Source of the DNA: a virus
Length of the DNA: 27,081 nucleotides
Direction: 5' to 3' (one strand)
IMG/VR virus record: IMGVR_UViG_3300043467_000676
Coordinates: 1 to 27,081 of that record
The notes under the pieces are model-generated. The model did no database searches. It had not been told where the DNA came from and was given only the letters and a program-made list of their open reading frames with translations. A program made the position numbers and the translations under genes. This document shows positions 11,631-18,776 of this stretch, piece by piece; the stretch's first letter is position 1, and every line of letters starts with the position of its first letter.

Positions 11631-11715
11631 GCGTTTGTGATGTAATTGGTAGCCATGCGGGTCTTAGAAGCCCGTGCCGAAAGGCGTGTCAGTTCGAGTC
11701 TGACCAGACGCACCA
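11631..11715 (+). tRNA. tRNA-Leu(TAG)
   Basis: GCGTTTG pairs with CAGACGC, loop CTTAGAA (TAG), long variable arm, CCA. It is the first gene behind the 11577 promoter and its boxA-like sequence. Confidence 0.95.
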
Positions 11716-11725
11716 AAAGAATATT

Positions 11726-11801
11726 GGGGGTGTAGCTCAGTTGGGAGAGCGGCTGGTTTGCAACCAGTAGGTCGCAGGTTCGATCCCTGTCTCCTCCACC
11801 A
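11726..11801 (+). tRNA. tRNA-Ala(TGC)
   Basis: Loop TTTGCAA (TGC), D-stem GCTC/GAGC, acceptor GGGGGTG against CTCCTCC with one internal U-U mismatch, CCA. The G3-U70 pair that marks Ala tRNAs is present. Confidence 0.93.
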
Positions 11802-11854
11802 AGATCACCATTACACACGGTGTATACTATGATAAGTAGTGTGTAAACGAATTA

Positions 11855-11929
11855 CGCGGGGTGGAGAAGTAGTAACTCATCAGGCTCATAACCTGAAGAT
11901 CGGCGGTGCGAATCCGTCCCCCGCATCCA
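11855..11929 (+). tRNA. Initiator tRNA-fMet(CAT)
   Basis: The CGCGGGG start and CCCCGCA end leave the C1-A72 mismatch that defines bacterial initiators. Loop CTCATAA gives CAT. Two features are odd. The anticodon stem TCAGG/CCTGA has one A-U where initiators have three G-C pairs. The D-loop (AAGTAGTAA) lacks the GG pair while the T-loop reads TGCGAAT, so the normal elbow contacts are altered. U73 replaces A73. Confidence 0.88.
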
Positions 11930-11943
11930 AATAGGAGAATTAT

Positions 11944-12093
11944 ATGCCAATGTATGAAACAACAGTAAGAACACCACAAGGTGAAAAGAAAGAAAAAGTC
12001 TTTGCGCCTAATGTACAAGAAGCTAAAAAGCTTTTTGAACAAACATATGGTCCACGAAATGTTCCATTCATACCGCATATAATACCAAGTTAA
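11944..12093 (+). CDS. Small phage protein (49 aa), unknown function
   Basis: The frame starts 15 nt after the initiator tRNA and has a good AGGAG site 6-7 nt before the ATG. The product (start MPMYETTVRTPQGEKKEKVF, ending HIIPS) is charged, with a short strand-helix pattern (APNVQEAKKLFEQTYG) that suggests a small folded domain. It lies between tRNA-fMet and tRNA-Pro in the same transcription unit. I do not recognise the family. Confidence 0.75.
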   Translation: MPMYETTVRTPQGEKKEKVFAPNVQEAKKLFEQTYGPRNVPFIPHIIPS

Positions 12094-12095
12094 TT

Positions 12096-12172
12096 CGGAG
12101 TGTGGCGCAGTCTGGTAGCGCACCTGGTTTGGGACCAGGGGGTCCAAGGTTCGAATCCTTGTACTCCGACCA
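12096..12172 (+). tRNA. tRNA-Pro(TGG)
   Basis: CGGAGTG pairs with TACTCCG with one mismatched inner position, loop TTTGGGA (TGG), CCA. It looks very like bacterial tRNA-Pro. Confidence 0.95.
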
Positions 12173-12197
12173 ATCATTTTTTAAAAGAGGAAATAGT

Positions 12198-12365
12198 ATG
12201 ACATGTAGAGGTTATGATTCAAGGGCAGTTAAAATCCCTAAAGCAGTTAAACGTGCGGCAACGCTAATTCGTGATGCACATGTGCGTGGGGATTTTATTC
12301 GTAGTTATGTTGAGATTGAAAAAAGCAATTCACGCACAAGTTCTCGTAAGGATAATAGTAAATGA
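12198..12365 (+). CDS. Small basic phage protein (55 aa), unknown function
   Basis: The ATG at 12198 follows an AGAGGA site. The product (MTCRGYDSRAVKIPKAVKRA...) is strongly basic and probably helical, which would suit nucleic-acid binding, but no family is recognised. It overlaps the next gene by 4 nt (ATGA). A longer in-frame reading through tRNA-Pro is rejected. Confidence 0.75.
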   Translation: MTCRGYDSRAVKIPKAVKRAATLIRDAHVRGDFIRSYVEIEKSNSRTSSRKDNSK

Positions 12366-12541
12366 CTAAAGGTAGCTTACCAAGACCCTATAGTGTTGAT
12401 TTAAAAACGTTTAATAACAACTGGGATAATATCTTTCGTAAGCCTGATCCAAGAATACTTGAGGATCAAAAGAATGAAGATGAAGCGTTTGACAATATTG
12501 TTAAACAAACAGAAGTAAAAGATAGTAACCAGGGTGGTTAA
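12362..12541 (+). CDS. Small acidic phage protein (59 aa), unknown function
   Basis: The start overlaps the stop of the basic 55-residue gene in an ATGA arrangement, so translation is coupled. The product (MTKGSLPRPYSVDLKTFNNN...) is hydrophilic, with an acidic C-terminal half. A basic/acidic pair encoded back to back could form a complex; this is conjecture. tRNA-Val follows 10 nt downstream. Confidence 0.72.
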   Translation: MTKGSLPRPYSVDLKTFNNNWDNIFRKPDPRILEDQKNEDEAFDNIVKQTEVKDSNQGG

Positions 12542-12551
12542 ATAGAATAAC

Positions 12552-12626
12552 GCATCGTTAACTCAGTGGTAGAGTAGCGCCTTTACACGGCGAATGTCGG
12601 GAGTTCGACCCTCTCACGATGCACCA
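12552..12626 (+). tRNA. tRNA-Val(TAC)
   Basis: GCATCGT pairs with ACGATGC, loop TTTACAC (TAC), A73, CCA encoded. The omega-like gene follows 14 nt downstream. Confidence 0.95.
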
Positions 12627-12640
12627 AACAAAGGAAAAAT

Positions 12641-12862
12641 ATGTCACAAAGCAGAGCAAGATATACAAGTGAAGAAGCCGCAAACATGGTCGGTAATCGT
12701 TTTGATTTAGTTCTTATCGCCTCACAGCGTGTAAGAGAATTAAAGCGAGGACATCGTTCAATGCTTACTACTAAATCAGGACCAATGGTTACTGCATTAG
12801 AAGAAATTGAACAAGGACTTGTTGGTAGAGAATATCTAAAACGTATTAGAAAGAATTTGTAA
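12641..12862 (+). CDS. rpoZ: RNA polymerase omega subunit homologue
   Basis: This 73-residue protein matches the core of bacterial omega: GNRFDLVLIASQRVRELKRG (residues 18-37) corresponds to the conserved NRFDLVL(x)ASxRARQL helix. PMVTALEEIEQGLVGREYL (about 48-66) corresponds to the TVxALREIxxG helix. It is shorter than E. coli omega (91 aa) at the C-terminus, with the core intact. Omega helps fold and hold the beta' subunit, so a phage copy could replace the host subunit and adjust polymerase behaviour, or mark a modified polymerase for phage promoters. It has an AAAGGA ribosome site and lies between tRNA-Val and tRNA-Trp within one plus-strand unit. Confidence 0.85.
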   Translation: MSQSRARYTSEEAANMVGNRFDLVLIASQRVRELKRGHRSMLTTKSGPMVTALEEIEQGLVGREYLKRIRKNL

Positions 12863-12867
12863 ACAAT

Positions 12868-12941
12868 ATCTCTCTAGTGTAATGGCAGCATACCGGTCTC
12901 CAAAACCGTTAGTCAAGGTTCGAATCCTTGGAGGGATGCCA
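12868..12941 (+). tRNA. tRNA-Trp(CCA)
   Basis: ATCTCTC pairs with GAGGGAT, loop CTCCAAA (CCA), G73 as in Trp tRNAs, CCA end encoded. It starts 5 nt after the omega-like gene. Confidence 0.95.
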
Positions 12942-12955
12942 AATAAAGGAATAAT

Positions 12956-13555
12956 ATGCCCGCAGTATTTTTAACAAGTGACACACACTTCGGGCATACC
13001 GGAGTTTGTAGATTCACAAACAGTGATGGTTCAAAGATGCGACCATGGACTGATCCAGATGAGATGGATGAAGAAATGGTTAAGCGTTGGAATGAAACAG
13101 TACGACCTAACGACAAAGTTTATCACTTGGGTGATGTTGTCATTAACCGCAAAGCATTGAAGATTATGAGTCGCTTAAACGGTGACAAAGTGTTGATTCG
13201 TGGTAACCATGATATCTTCCGTGACGATGAATATAGATTATACTTCCGTGAATTACGTGCTTATCACGTGATGAACGGAATGATATTAAGCCATATACCA
13301 ATTCATACTGAATCGTTAGGAAGATTTGGTACTAACATTCACGGTCACTTACATGCTAATCGTGTAAAGAAAGAAGTTGAAACATTACATGAGTTTGGCG
13401 TTCGTGGTAGTAGACATTACATTGATGTACGTTATCATTGCGTATGTGTTGAGCATACAGATTATAGACCCATACTGTTTGAAGATGTTATAAAACGTAT
13501 TGAAAGTGAAGGTGGTAGTGTTGGATTTAAAAACGGTAATGGACCTACAATGTAA
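12956..13555 (+). CDS. Metallophosphoesterase
   Basis: This 199-residue protein has the full calcineurin-like set of metal motifs: SDTHFGH (Asp9, His11), HLGDVV, GNHD, SHIPIH and HGHLH. Size and order match small bacterial and phage phosphoesterases. It could act on cyclic nucleotides, nucleic-acid ends or phosphoproteins; the sequence does not say which. An AAAGGA site lies 7 nt before the ATG, directly after tRNA-Trp. It is the last gene of the unit that starts at the 11577 promoter. Confidence 0.92.
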   Translation: MPAVFLTSDTHFGHTGVCRFTNSDGSKMRPWTDPDEMDEEMVKRWNETVRPNDKVYHLGDVVINRKALKIMSRLNGDKVLIRGNHDIFRDDEYRLYFRELRAYHVMNGMILSHIPIHTESLGRFGTNIHGHLHANRVKKEVETLHEFGVRGSRHYIDVRYHCVCVEHTDYRPILFEDVIKRIESEGGSVGFKNGNGPTM

Positions 13556-13563
13556 ATTAAAGG

Positions 13564-13592
13564 TTGACAATAATACCGTAATGTATTATAAT
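13564..13592 (+). promoter_or_regulatory. sigma70-type promoter for lipoprotein gene
   Basis: TTGACA, 17 bp, TATAAT; leader of about 20 nt to the ATG at 13621. Confidence 0.82.
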
Positions 13593-13620
13593 AAGTTTTA
13601 ATCAATACTTATTAAGTTTT

Positions 13621-14514
13621 ATGAAAAAGCATATTACTCTTGCCCTTTTTTCAATAACATTGCTTGCAGGATGCGGGGGTGGCTCATCTGCTTCCCCTAC
13701 AATTATTGAACCACCTATAATTAATGGTAACATTGTTACAACCGATCTGTCTCGCCAATCGGTTAGGGGAGTATCATGTGATTTGTTCAATAGTGATATT
13801 TCTGATGTTGCAAAATTTAAACTTTTTCAATTAGGCAACATACAGTCCTATCATTGTTTACAGGCACATAAATCAGATGGACATCCTACAAAATCTGGTG
13901 ATTATGCTTATAGATTTGAGTTGCGTCCTGAGGATTGTACTTGGAATACAAGTCACAATGATTGTATTAATGATAGAAGTAGGACTGAAATTGAAGATGA
14001 TACCGGTGGAATTAATGTATATAATAAAGAAATAGTATGGGACTTTTGGATGTACATTCCGGAACAACCTAGATTTAAACCAGTAGGATCAGGACATTTA
14101 TTTGTATCACAGCTATTAACAATGTCAACTACTAGATGCTGTTTAAACTATTTTGGATTTGCACAGATACTAATTTCTAGTGAAAATAAATTAGCTGTTC
14201 GCCCTCTAAATGAATTTTCATTTACATCAGCCGCTGATACGTATCCTACAGTTGATATCAATGCCATTGACAATCCGTACAATCAGTGGATTAATATACG
14301 TTATGAAATAAAAACATCTATGTATAGTGACGGGTACAGTCGTGTTAAAATTAACGGAAATACTATACTAAACACTACTGGGCCAAATGTGTTAGATAAA
14401 GATTTGCGAGTAATGTTGCGGTTAGGTTTATATAATGGATCTAAGTCAAAGACAAGAGAGCCGTATAATACACAAGTAATCTATTATGATAGTATCACTA
14501 AGTCAATTAAATAA
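13621..14514 (+). CDS. Secreted lipoprotein resembling heparin-lyase-I-type polysaccharide lyase
   Basis: This 297-residue protein has a clean lipoprotein signal peptide (MKKHITLALFSITLLAGC, lipobox LAGC, lipidated Cys18) and a GGGSS linker. The mature part has YAYRFELRPEDC, DRSRTEIED, VWDFWMYIP and, near the end, WINIRYEIKT with a repeating jelly-roll strand pattern. This layout resembles the polysaccharide lyase group that includes heparin lyase I. The exact substrate and catalytic residues are not proven. It has its own sigma70-type promoter (13564-13592) and a UUCG terminator, no Shine-Dalgarno site, and convergent neighbours. That makes it look like a stand-alone moron gene that alters the infected cell's surface or matrix. 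Confidence 0.72.
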   Translation: MKKHITLALFSITLLAGCGGGSSASPTIIEPPIINGNIVTTDLSRQSVRGVSCDLFNSDISDVAKFKLFQLGNIQSYHCLQAHKSDGHPTKSGDYAYRFELRPEDCTWNTSHNDCINDRSRTEIEDDTGGINVYNKEIVWDFWMYIPEQPRFKPVGSGHLFVSQLLTMSTTRCCLNYFGFAQILISSENKLAVRPLNEFSFTSAADTYPTVDINAIDNPYNQWINIRYEIKTSMYSDGYSRVKINGNTILNTTGPNVLDKDLRVMLRLGLYNGSKSKTREPYNTQVIYYDSITKSIK

Positions 14515-14540
14515 AAATAGACCCTTCGGGGTCTATTTTT
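14513..14540. terminator. Bidirectional terminator with UUCG loop
   Basis: AAAAATAGACCC-TTCG-GGGTCTATTTTT serves the lipoprotein gene on the plus strand and the 411-residue gene on the minus strand. Confidence 0.93.
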
Positions 14541-14547
14541 TTGGCTA

Positions 14548-15783
14548 TCATCTGACTATTTGATTGTTAGAATAATCTTGTAAATACATACGACCTCTAG
14601 GTATTCTATTCTTTATGGCATATTTTTCTAATTCTTGCATGGCTTGTTGTTGAGTTTTATTTACTGCTGTAGCAACTTGCCTTCCTGCATTATAAATTCG
14701 CCAATCACTTATACGTGGCCCTTCTGGTTCAGTGGGTTGAGTTGCTTGTGTAGCTTGAGTAGCTTGAGTTGGTGCCGGCTCAGCTGGTTGATTTACAAAT
14801 TCATCATCAGGTGGTAGATTTTTTCCTGGTGCACCGGGAACTGATTTATAACTTTGAGGGAACTTTGCTACTATCTGCTTGGCAGCTTCTCTAACATCAT
14901 ACCCTTCAGGTGGGCTAATTTCTTTACTGCCGGTTTTTACTTCACCTGCTTTTGTAAGCATAGCTTTAACAATTTCTTTCATTAAACCAGGGAATCTTTT
15001 AGAAAACTCAAGATCAGCACCAGTTCTATTATATCGTTGATCCTGTGTGCTGTTTACTAATTGACTAGTAGGAGCATGTAATTGCCACTTGCCATTTTTA
15101 TTATCAATATTTTGTTTATCAATAATACTAATGATAGGACCGTCAGGTGCATAATTATTAAACCAATTCAATCCACTAGAACCACCGGTACAGAAATTAC
15201 TCATGTGTCCTGTTTGATTGTTAAATGTATAACAAGCACCATAGTTTAATGGCATTATAACATGAAATCTGTCATTATCTAATAGTACTATTTCTTTTCT
15301 ATTGCGTTTATGTTTTTCTAATGCTTCGGCGTCTTTAATTCTTCTTAAAGTATTACGATACTCATCTTTTTCCATTGCCTGTTGTAACGCCCGTATACTA
15401 GGAAATTTATTAAAATCTTGGTCTGGCTTCTTTAATAAACCACGTGTGCTTAATGCTTGCCAAGCACCCAGTGCGTCACCGCCCTCACCATTCAAATCTT
15501 CATAATCTATAGCGTGATTATTATATAATTTTAATAACCAACTATCAAATTTACCTTCTTTACTTAAATCACCATACTCATTTTTAGCCAGTGTTTGATT
15601 AACTAATTTACTCCAAGCTTGAACATAATCAGCAACTGTAGGTCTTGGACCCATATCTGCTATTTCATTTTTTGGGAATGTTCTATCGTGTCTAACAGCA
15701 ATAGCTAACATTTTTGCTAGCTTGGGGTCTTTCATTATATTAGTACTGATATCGGCTTCTGTTAAAAAGTGTGTTGCTCTCAT
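14548..15783 (-). CDS. Phage protein of unknown function (411 aa)
   Basis: This is a long hydrophilic protein. A central block (about residues 170-240) with YGACYTFNNQTGHMSNFCTG, FNNYAPDGPIISIIDKQN and KWQLHAP resembles a segment I have seen in several large-phage proteins of unknown function, where a Cys-rich turn is followed by an aromatic strand pair. After it comes a disordered Pro/Thr/Gln linker with an ATQATQATQ repeat (about 340-350) and a basic C-terminal helix-strand region. It starts where the preceding gene stops (TAATG overlap), so the two are coupled. Its function is not known. Confidence 0.8.
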   Translation of the reverse strand: MRATHFLTEADISTNIMKDPKLAKMLAIAVRHDRTFPKNEIADMGPRPTVADYVQAWSKLVNQTLAKNEYGDLSKEGKFDSWLLKLYNNHAIDYEDLNGEGGDALGAWQALSTRGLLKKPDQDFNKFPSIRALQQAMEKDEYRNTLRRIKDAEALEKHKRNRKEIVLLDNDRFHVIMPLNYGACYTFNNQTGHMSNFCTGGSSGLNWFNNYAPDGPIISIIDKQNIDNKNGKWQLHAPTSQLVNSTQDQRYNRTGADLEFSKRFPGLMKEIVKAMLTKAGEVKTGSKEISPPEGYDVREAAKQIVAKFPQSYKSVPGAPGKNLPPDDEFVNQPAEPAPTQATQATQATQPTEPEGPRISDWRIYNAGRQVATAVNKTQQQAMQELEKYAIKNRIPRGRMYLQDYSNNQIVR

Positions 15784-16688
15784 TATACTAAACTCCTCTT
15801 TAGATATGCGAGAACAGCACTTAATTTATCTCTATCTCCGTTAGCTATATCTGATAATACCTTTACCATACCTTCAGTTTTTTCTGTTGTTAAACCATTA
15901 TCACGATACCTATAACCACTAGTTACATTACCAGTAAGTTGTGGATAGTAATATCTGGCTGCTAATATTACACTAGCACTCACCGCATTGCCAAGGACGT
16001 CACTTATCTCATTGTTATCTAAACCTTGGATTGCTTGGTCAATTAATTTTACTTGGTCAATTTTTTTATCTACTTTATGATGAGCATCATTTTTTGCCAT
16101 ACTAGCAATAACACCATTGATATCAGCTTTGGAAGCAACTAATATTTTTCTAAAAAGTGGTTTGAATCGTTTGGTCAAGGTAGTTACATTAACAGTGTTA
16201 AAGTCTGATATAGGTTTATTCTTACCACGATTTTGGTTTAATTCTTTGGAGTATTCACTATCTACAAAGTAAAATTTTCTAGCATCACCTATAATACTTT
16301 TTAACAAACCATTAGCATCAGTAACATTGTCTGCAAAGGTAGAATATATCATATTGCCTTCATCTGGATCAGGTCTACCGTTACTAGTAAATATTTGATA
16401 GGATCCAGACCTTGATGCCCTGCTACGATAAGTATCGGAACCTATATATCTTACTGCACCAAATCCTTTATTACCTGCTATTAGCAACCATGTACCGGGC
16501 TTGTCTTTGAGATCAGTCCATTTAGGTCTGATTGCAGGTTCAGGTTGAACATCATGTCCTAAAGCTTCTTTAGAATGTAGTTGTTTTAATACTTCCTGTG
16601 CGCCCGGCCCAGTAAACTGAGCCATAGCTGTGCTGGCTTCTGACACTATGCTTTCGCATAATTGCGAAAAATACTTATAATTATCCAT
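15783..16688 (-). CDS. Phage protein of unknown function (301 aa)
   Basis: The ATG at 16688 is chosen because an AATAAATA late box (16694-16701) ends 5 nt before it. The in-frame extension to 16724 would overlap that box. The first 20 residues (MDNYKYFSQLCESIVSEAST) resemble the short N-terminal helix often seen on T4-like phage structural or packaged proteins. The middle has Gly/Arg-rich strands and the C-terminal third is helical. No family is recognised. It overlaps the methyltransferase-like gene's 3' region only through its promoter, and is coupled to the 411-residue gene downstream. Confidence 0.78.
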   Translation of the reverse strand: MDNYKYFSQLCESIVSEASTAMAQFTGPGAQEVLKQLHSKEALGHDVQPEPAIRPKWTDLKDKPGTWLLIAGNKGFGAVRYIGSDTYRSRASRSGSYQIFTSNGRPDPDEGNMIYSTFADNVTDANGLLKSIIGDARKFYFVDSEYSKELNQNRGKNKPISDFNTVNVTTLTKRFKPLFRKILVASKADINGVIASMAKNDAHHKVDKKIDQVKLIDQAIQGLDNNEISDVLGNAVSASVILAARYYYPQLTGNVTSGYRYRDNGLTTEKTEGMVKVLSDIANGDRDKLSAVLAYLKRSLV

Positions 16689-16693
16689 ATATG

Positions 16694-16701
16694 TATTTAT
16701 T
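16694..16701 (-). promoter_or_regulatory. T4-late-like box, leaderless, 301-residue protein
   Basis: AATAAATA; 5 nt to the ATG at 16688. It lies just upstream of the methyltransferase-like gene's stop region. Confidence 0.68.
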
Positions 16702-16710
16702 CTTTTATAA

Positions 16711-17307
16711 TCATTTGGTTCCAATAATCATATAGCGTTTATATCCATTAGTAGCATATGGTATGTTTTTTACTCCGGAATATAACAAATTACTCAGGTT
16801 AAACTTATTAACTAACTCATCTAAACTATCAGTAGTTTGTTTAATAAACCAGGGAAATTCTGGATCTTTCATATTAGTAGTCTGAATACATACTAAACTA
16901 CCATTTGAAACTGAATCATACCAGTTATTGTTATCCATTTGGTCTATGCTACAATTAATGAAAATACTGTTAGCATGTAGACTGTAATCATATTCGTTCA
17001 CATCTTGTACATGATTGTAAACTTTGGGGGATTCGTATTTCCACATGTCACACACTTTATTAGCATTATTTATTGCTTCTGGATTAATGTCATATCCATG
17101 TACAGTATTATAGAATGTAGGTTTGCGAGTAAGTAACATAAATGCTAAAAGATTATCCCAACAGCCTAGAATATGTAATGTGGGTTTTGTAAGACATTCA
17201 CGGTATATAGCTGTTTCTAGTTCCTCACATAACCATAGTTTGCTTTTAATCAATCCATGATAGAAAGATTCATGTGTATCAAATTTATCTGAATTTGTCA
17301 TTTTCAT
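16711..17307 (-). CDS. Class I SAM-dependent methyltransferase-like protein
   Basis: This 198-residue protein has a Rossmann-type start: LHILGCWDNLLAFML stands where the SAM-binding glycine loop (GxGxG) would be, and VHGYDINPEAINNANKV gives the acidic Asp that usually binds the SAM ribose. Strand IFINCSIDQM is the likely motif IV. The glycine loop is weak (only one Gly), so activity is not assured. Its start lies inside the 3' end of the PP-loop ATPase gene (23-nt overlap), showing co-translation. An in-frame second ATG at 17301 is an equally possible start. A joint role with the PP-loop enzyme in modifying a nucleic acid or small molecule is inferred. Confidence 0.7.
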   Translation of the reverse strand: MKMTNSDKFDTHESFYHGLIKSKLWLCEELETAIYRECLTKPTLHILGCWDNLLAFMLLTRKPTFYNTVHGYDINPEAINNANKVCDMWKYESPKVYNHVQDVNEYDYSLHANSIFINCSIDQMDNNNWYDSVSNGSLVCIQTTNMKDPEFPWFIKQTTDSLDELVNKFNLSNLLYSGVKNIPYATNGYKRYMIIGTK

Positions 17308-18190
17308 TGGCTTGCGTATTTAATAATGTTTTGATGGTGTTATTCCATTTAATATGAGAATTAGTCAGTTTTAATTGTTTAATTAACTCTATTTTATAAT
17401 TTATTAGGTTAAATGATTTTGTTTTATGGTGTTCCCAACCATGATTTTTTATTCTAGATTTCAACTCTGGGTACATAATTTGATACATACGTGATTTAAA
17501 ATTAGATATATTCTCACCGAGTATATGATTATTTAAATGTATGTCTATTAGTTTAACACTGGAGTCTAAACTGTAGCTTATCATATTGCCAATTCCATGT
17601 ATACCTTTATCAGTCATAAACCGTTCGTAACTAGCATATTCTAATCTAAAAGGTGATAAGACTTTATTTGGAATATGTGTTTGTGCCCATGGCCAATCTC
17701 CTCCTATAATAGGGAAATAATTACATTGTTCAATTAACCATAAATGTGTCGCTACATGCGGTTCTATGATATAATAAGGGGTCAGATATTTTAAATGTTC
17801 ACCATTCTGAAAAAATTTATCTGCATCCAAATCAACCAATTTATGAGTTATATTATTTTCTCTACAAAACTTTTCTGCATAATACAAATCATGGGTATTA
17901 ATGATTAACCCTTCTATTTTAATAACTAATGTGATTGCTATGACTGGTATATTGTTTTTTATACAGGATAACAATACTAACTCACTATCTAATCCACCGC
18001 TATATAATACTTCTACATATTTGGTCTGTCTGTTTGATAAATGGTCATTGAATATGTCAGTAATATTACGGTTATTTTCGTATGGAACATCTAATAATTC
18101 TGTGGTAAATTTATGAGAATTTTCCCCTAATTCTAGGGTACATTTCTTAAACCCACTTAATCCAACATTCCATTCAATAACATTTTCCAT
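17285..18190 (-). CDS. PP-loop (adenine-nucleotide alpha-hydrolase) ATPase
   Basis: This 301-residue protein contains the PP-loop SGGLDS (residues 64-69) preceded by a hydrophobic strand (YVEVLY), as in asparagine synthetase B, QueC, TilS and related AMP-forming enzymes. The segment after it (IPVIAITLVI) is the second Rossmann strand. The family adenylates a carboxylate, amide or base before attack by a nucleophile; the substrate here is unknown. There is no glutaminase domain. A late box, ACTAAATA (18196-18203), ends 5 nt before the ATG and there is no Shine-Dalgarno site. It is the first gene of a four-gene minus-strand operon with the methyltransferase-like gene next. Confidence 0.82.
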   Translation of the reverse strand: MENVIEWNVGLSGFKKCTLELGENSHKFTTELLDVPYENNRNITDIFNDHLSNRQTKYVEVLYSGGLDSELVLLSCIKNNIPVIAITLVIKIEGLIINTHDLYYAEKFCRENNITHKLVDLDADKFFQNGEHLKYLTPYYIIEPHVATHLWLIEQCNYFPIIGGDWPWAQTHIPNKVLSPFRLEYASYERFMTDKGIHGIGNMISYSLDSSVKLIDIHLNNHILGENISNFKSRMYQIMYPELKSRIKNHGWEHHKTKSFNLINYKIELIKQLKLTNSHIKWNNTIKTLLNTQANENDKFR

Positions 18191-18195
18191 AACAA

Positions 18196-18203
18196 TATTT
18201 AGT
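18196..18203 (-). promoter_or_regulatory. T4-late-like box, leaderless, PP-loop operon
   Basis: ACTAAATA; 5 nt to the ATG at 18190. Confidence 0.7.
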
Positions 18204-18245
18204 AGTTAAAAAATGTCGCTAAATAATAGCATATTTTGAATTTAT

Positions 18246-18253
18246 GCTAAATA
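18246..18253 (+). promoter_or_regulatory. T4-late-like box before GNAT gene
   Basis: GCTAAATA; leader of about 20 nt with GAGG before the ATG at 18279. Confidence 0.55.
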
Positions 18254-18278
18254 CGAATAACACTACACCGAGGTTAAA

Positions 18279-18776
18279 ATGCTACACTTCATTAAAGACA
18301 TCACACACAAACTATTAGAATTTATTAAAGACGATCCAGTAAGACCTGAAATCTCAACCGATTTTAGAGTTAGTAATGGACGATTAGTGGCAGCATTAAC
18401 TGATGAATCTGAAGATAATCCGGATGCTATGGTATGTGTTAGTTTCCATAATTTTATTCCAGAAAATGTAAAAGATTTAGATAATACTACTCAAGTACCA
18501 ACAACTGCAGTATTTTATACAATATGGAGTTATAAAGCCGGTAAAGGTGCTGAATTATTATATAGAGCGGTTAAGGGTATTCAGGAACAATATCCAAGTG
18601 TTACTAGATTTGTAACATTAAGTCCTAAAACTAATATGGCAAGGAGATTCCATTTGCGTAATGGAGCTATTGTTTTTAGAGAGAATATAGAAACAATTAA
18701 TTATGAATATACCCCAATAGTAAATACAGATAACTTGGAGAATAATAATGAGCAAAGAGAATCTATTAATAGTTAA
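18279..18776 (+). CDS. GNAT-family acetyltransferase-like protein
   Basis: This 165-residue protein has FYTIWSYKAGKGAELLYRAV, which fits the GNAT beta4 strand plus the acetyl-CoA pyrophosphate loop (R/Q-x-x-G-x-G/A, here K-A-G-K-G-A). A later block, RFVTLSPKTNMARRFHLRNGA, fits beta5-alpha4 of the fold. This pattern is familiar from T4-like aquatic phages. The target is unknown. A GAGG site precedes the ATG. A late box (GCTAAATA, 18246-18253) in the divergent intergenic region would give a leader of about 20 nt. Its 3' end overlaps the next gene by 29 nt. Confidence 0.8.
   Translation: MLHFIKDITHKLLEFIKDDPVRPEISTDFRVSNGRLVAALTDESEDNPDAMVCVSFHNFIPENVKDLDNTTQVPTTAVFYTIWSYKAGKGAELLYRAVKGIQEQYPSVTRFVTLSPKTNMARRFHLRNGAIVFRENIETINYEYTPIVNTDNLENNNEQRESINS

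Noticed and set aside
11618-12177. Minus-strand frames with GGGDRDRTC-type sequence
   Set aside because: This is the familiar artefact of reading tRNA T-arms antisense.
3387-12941. Group I or other introns within tRNAs
   Set aside because: All tRNAs fold as uninterrupted genes with encoded CCA.
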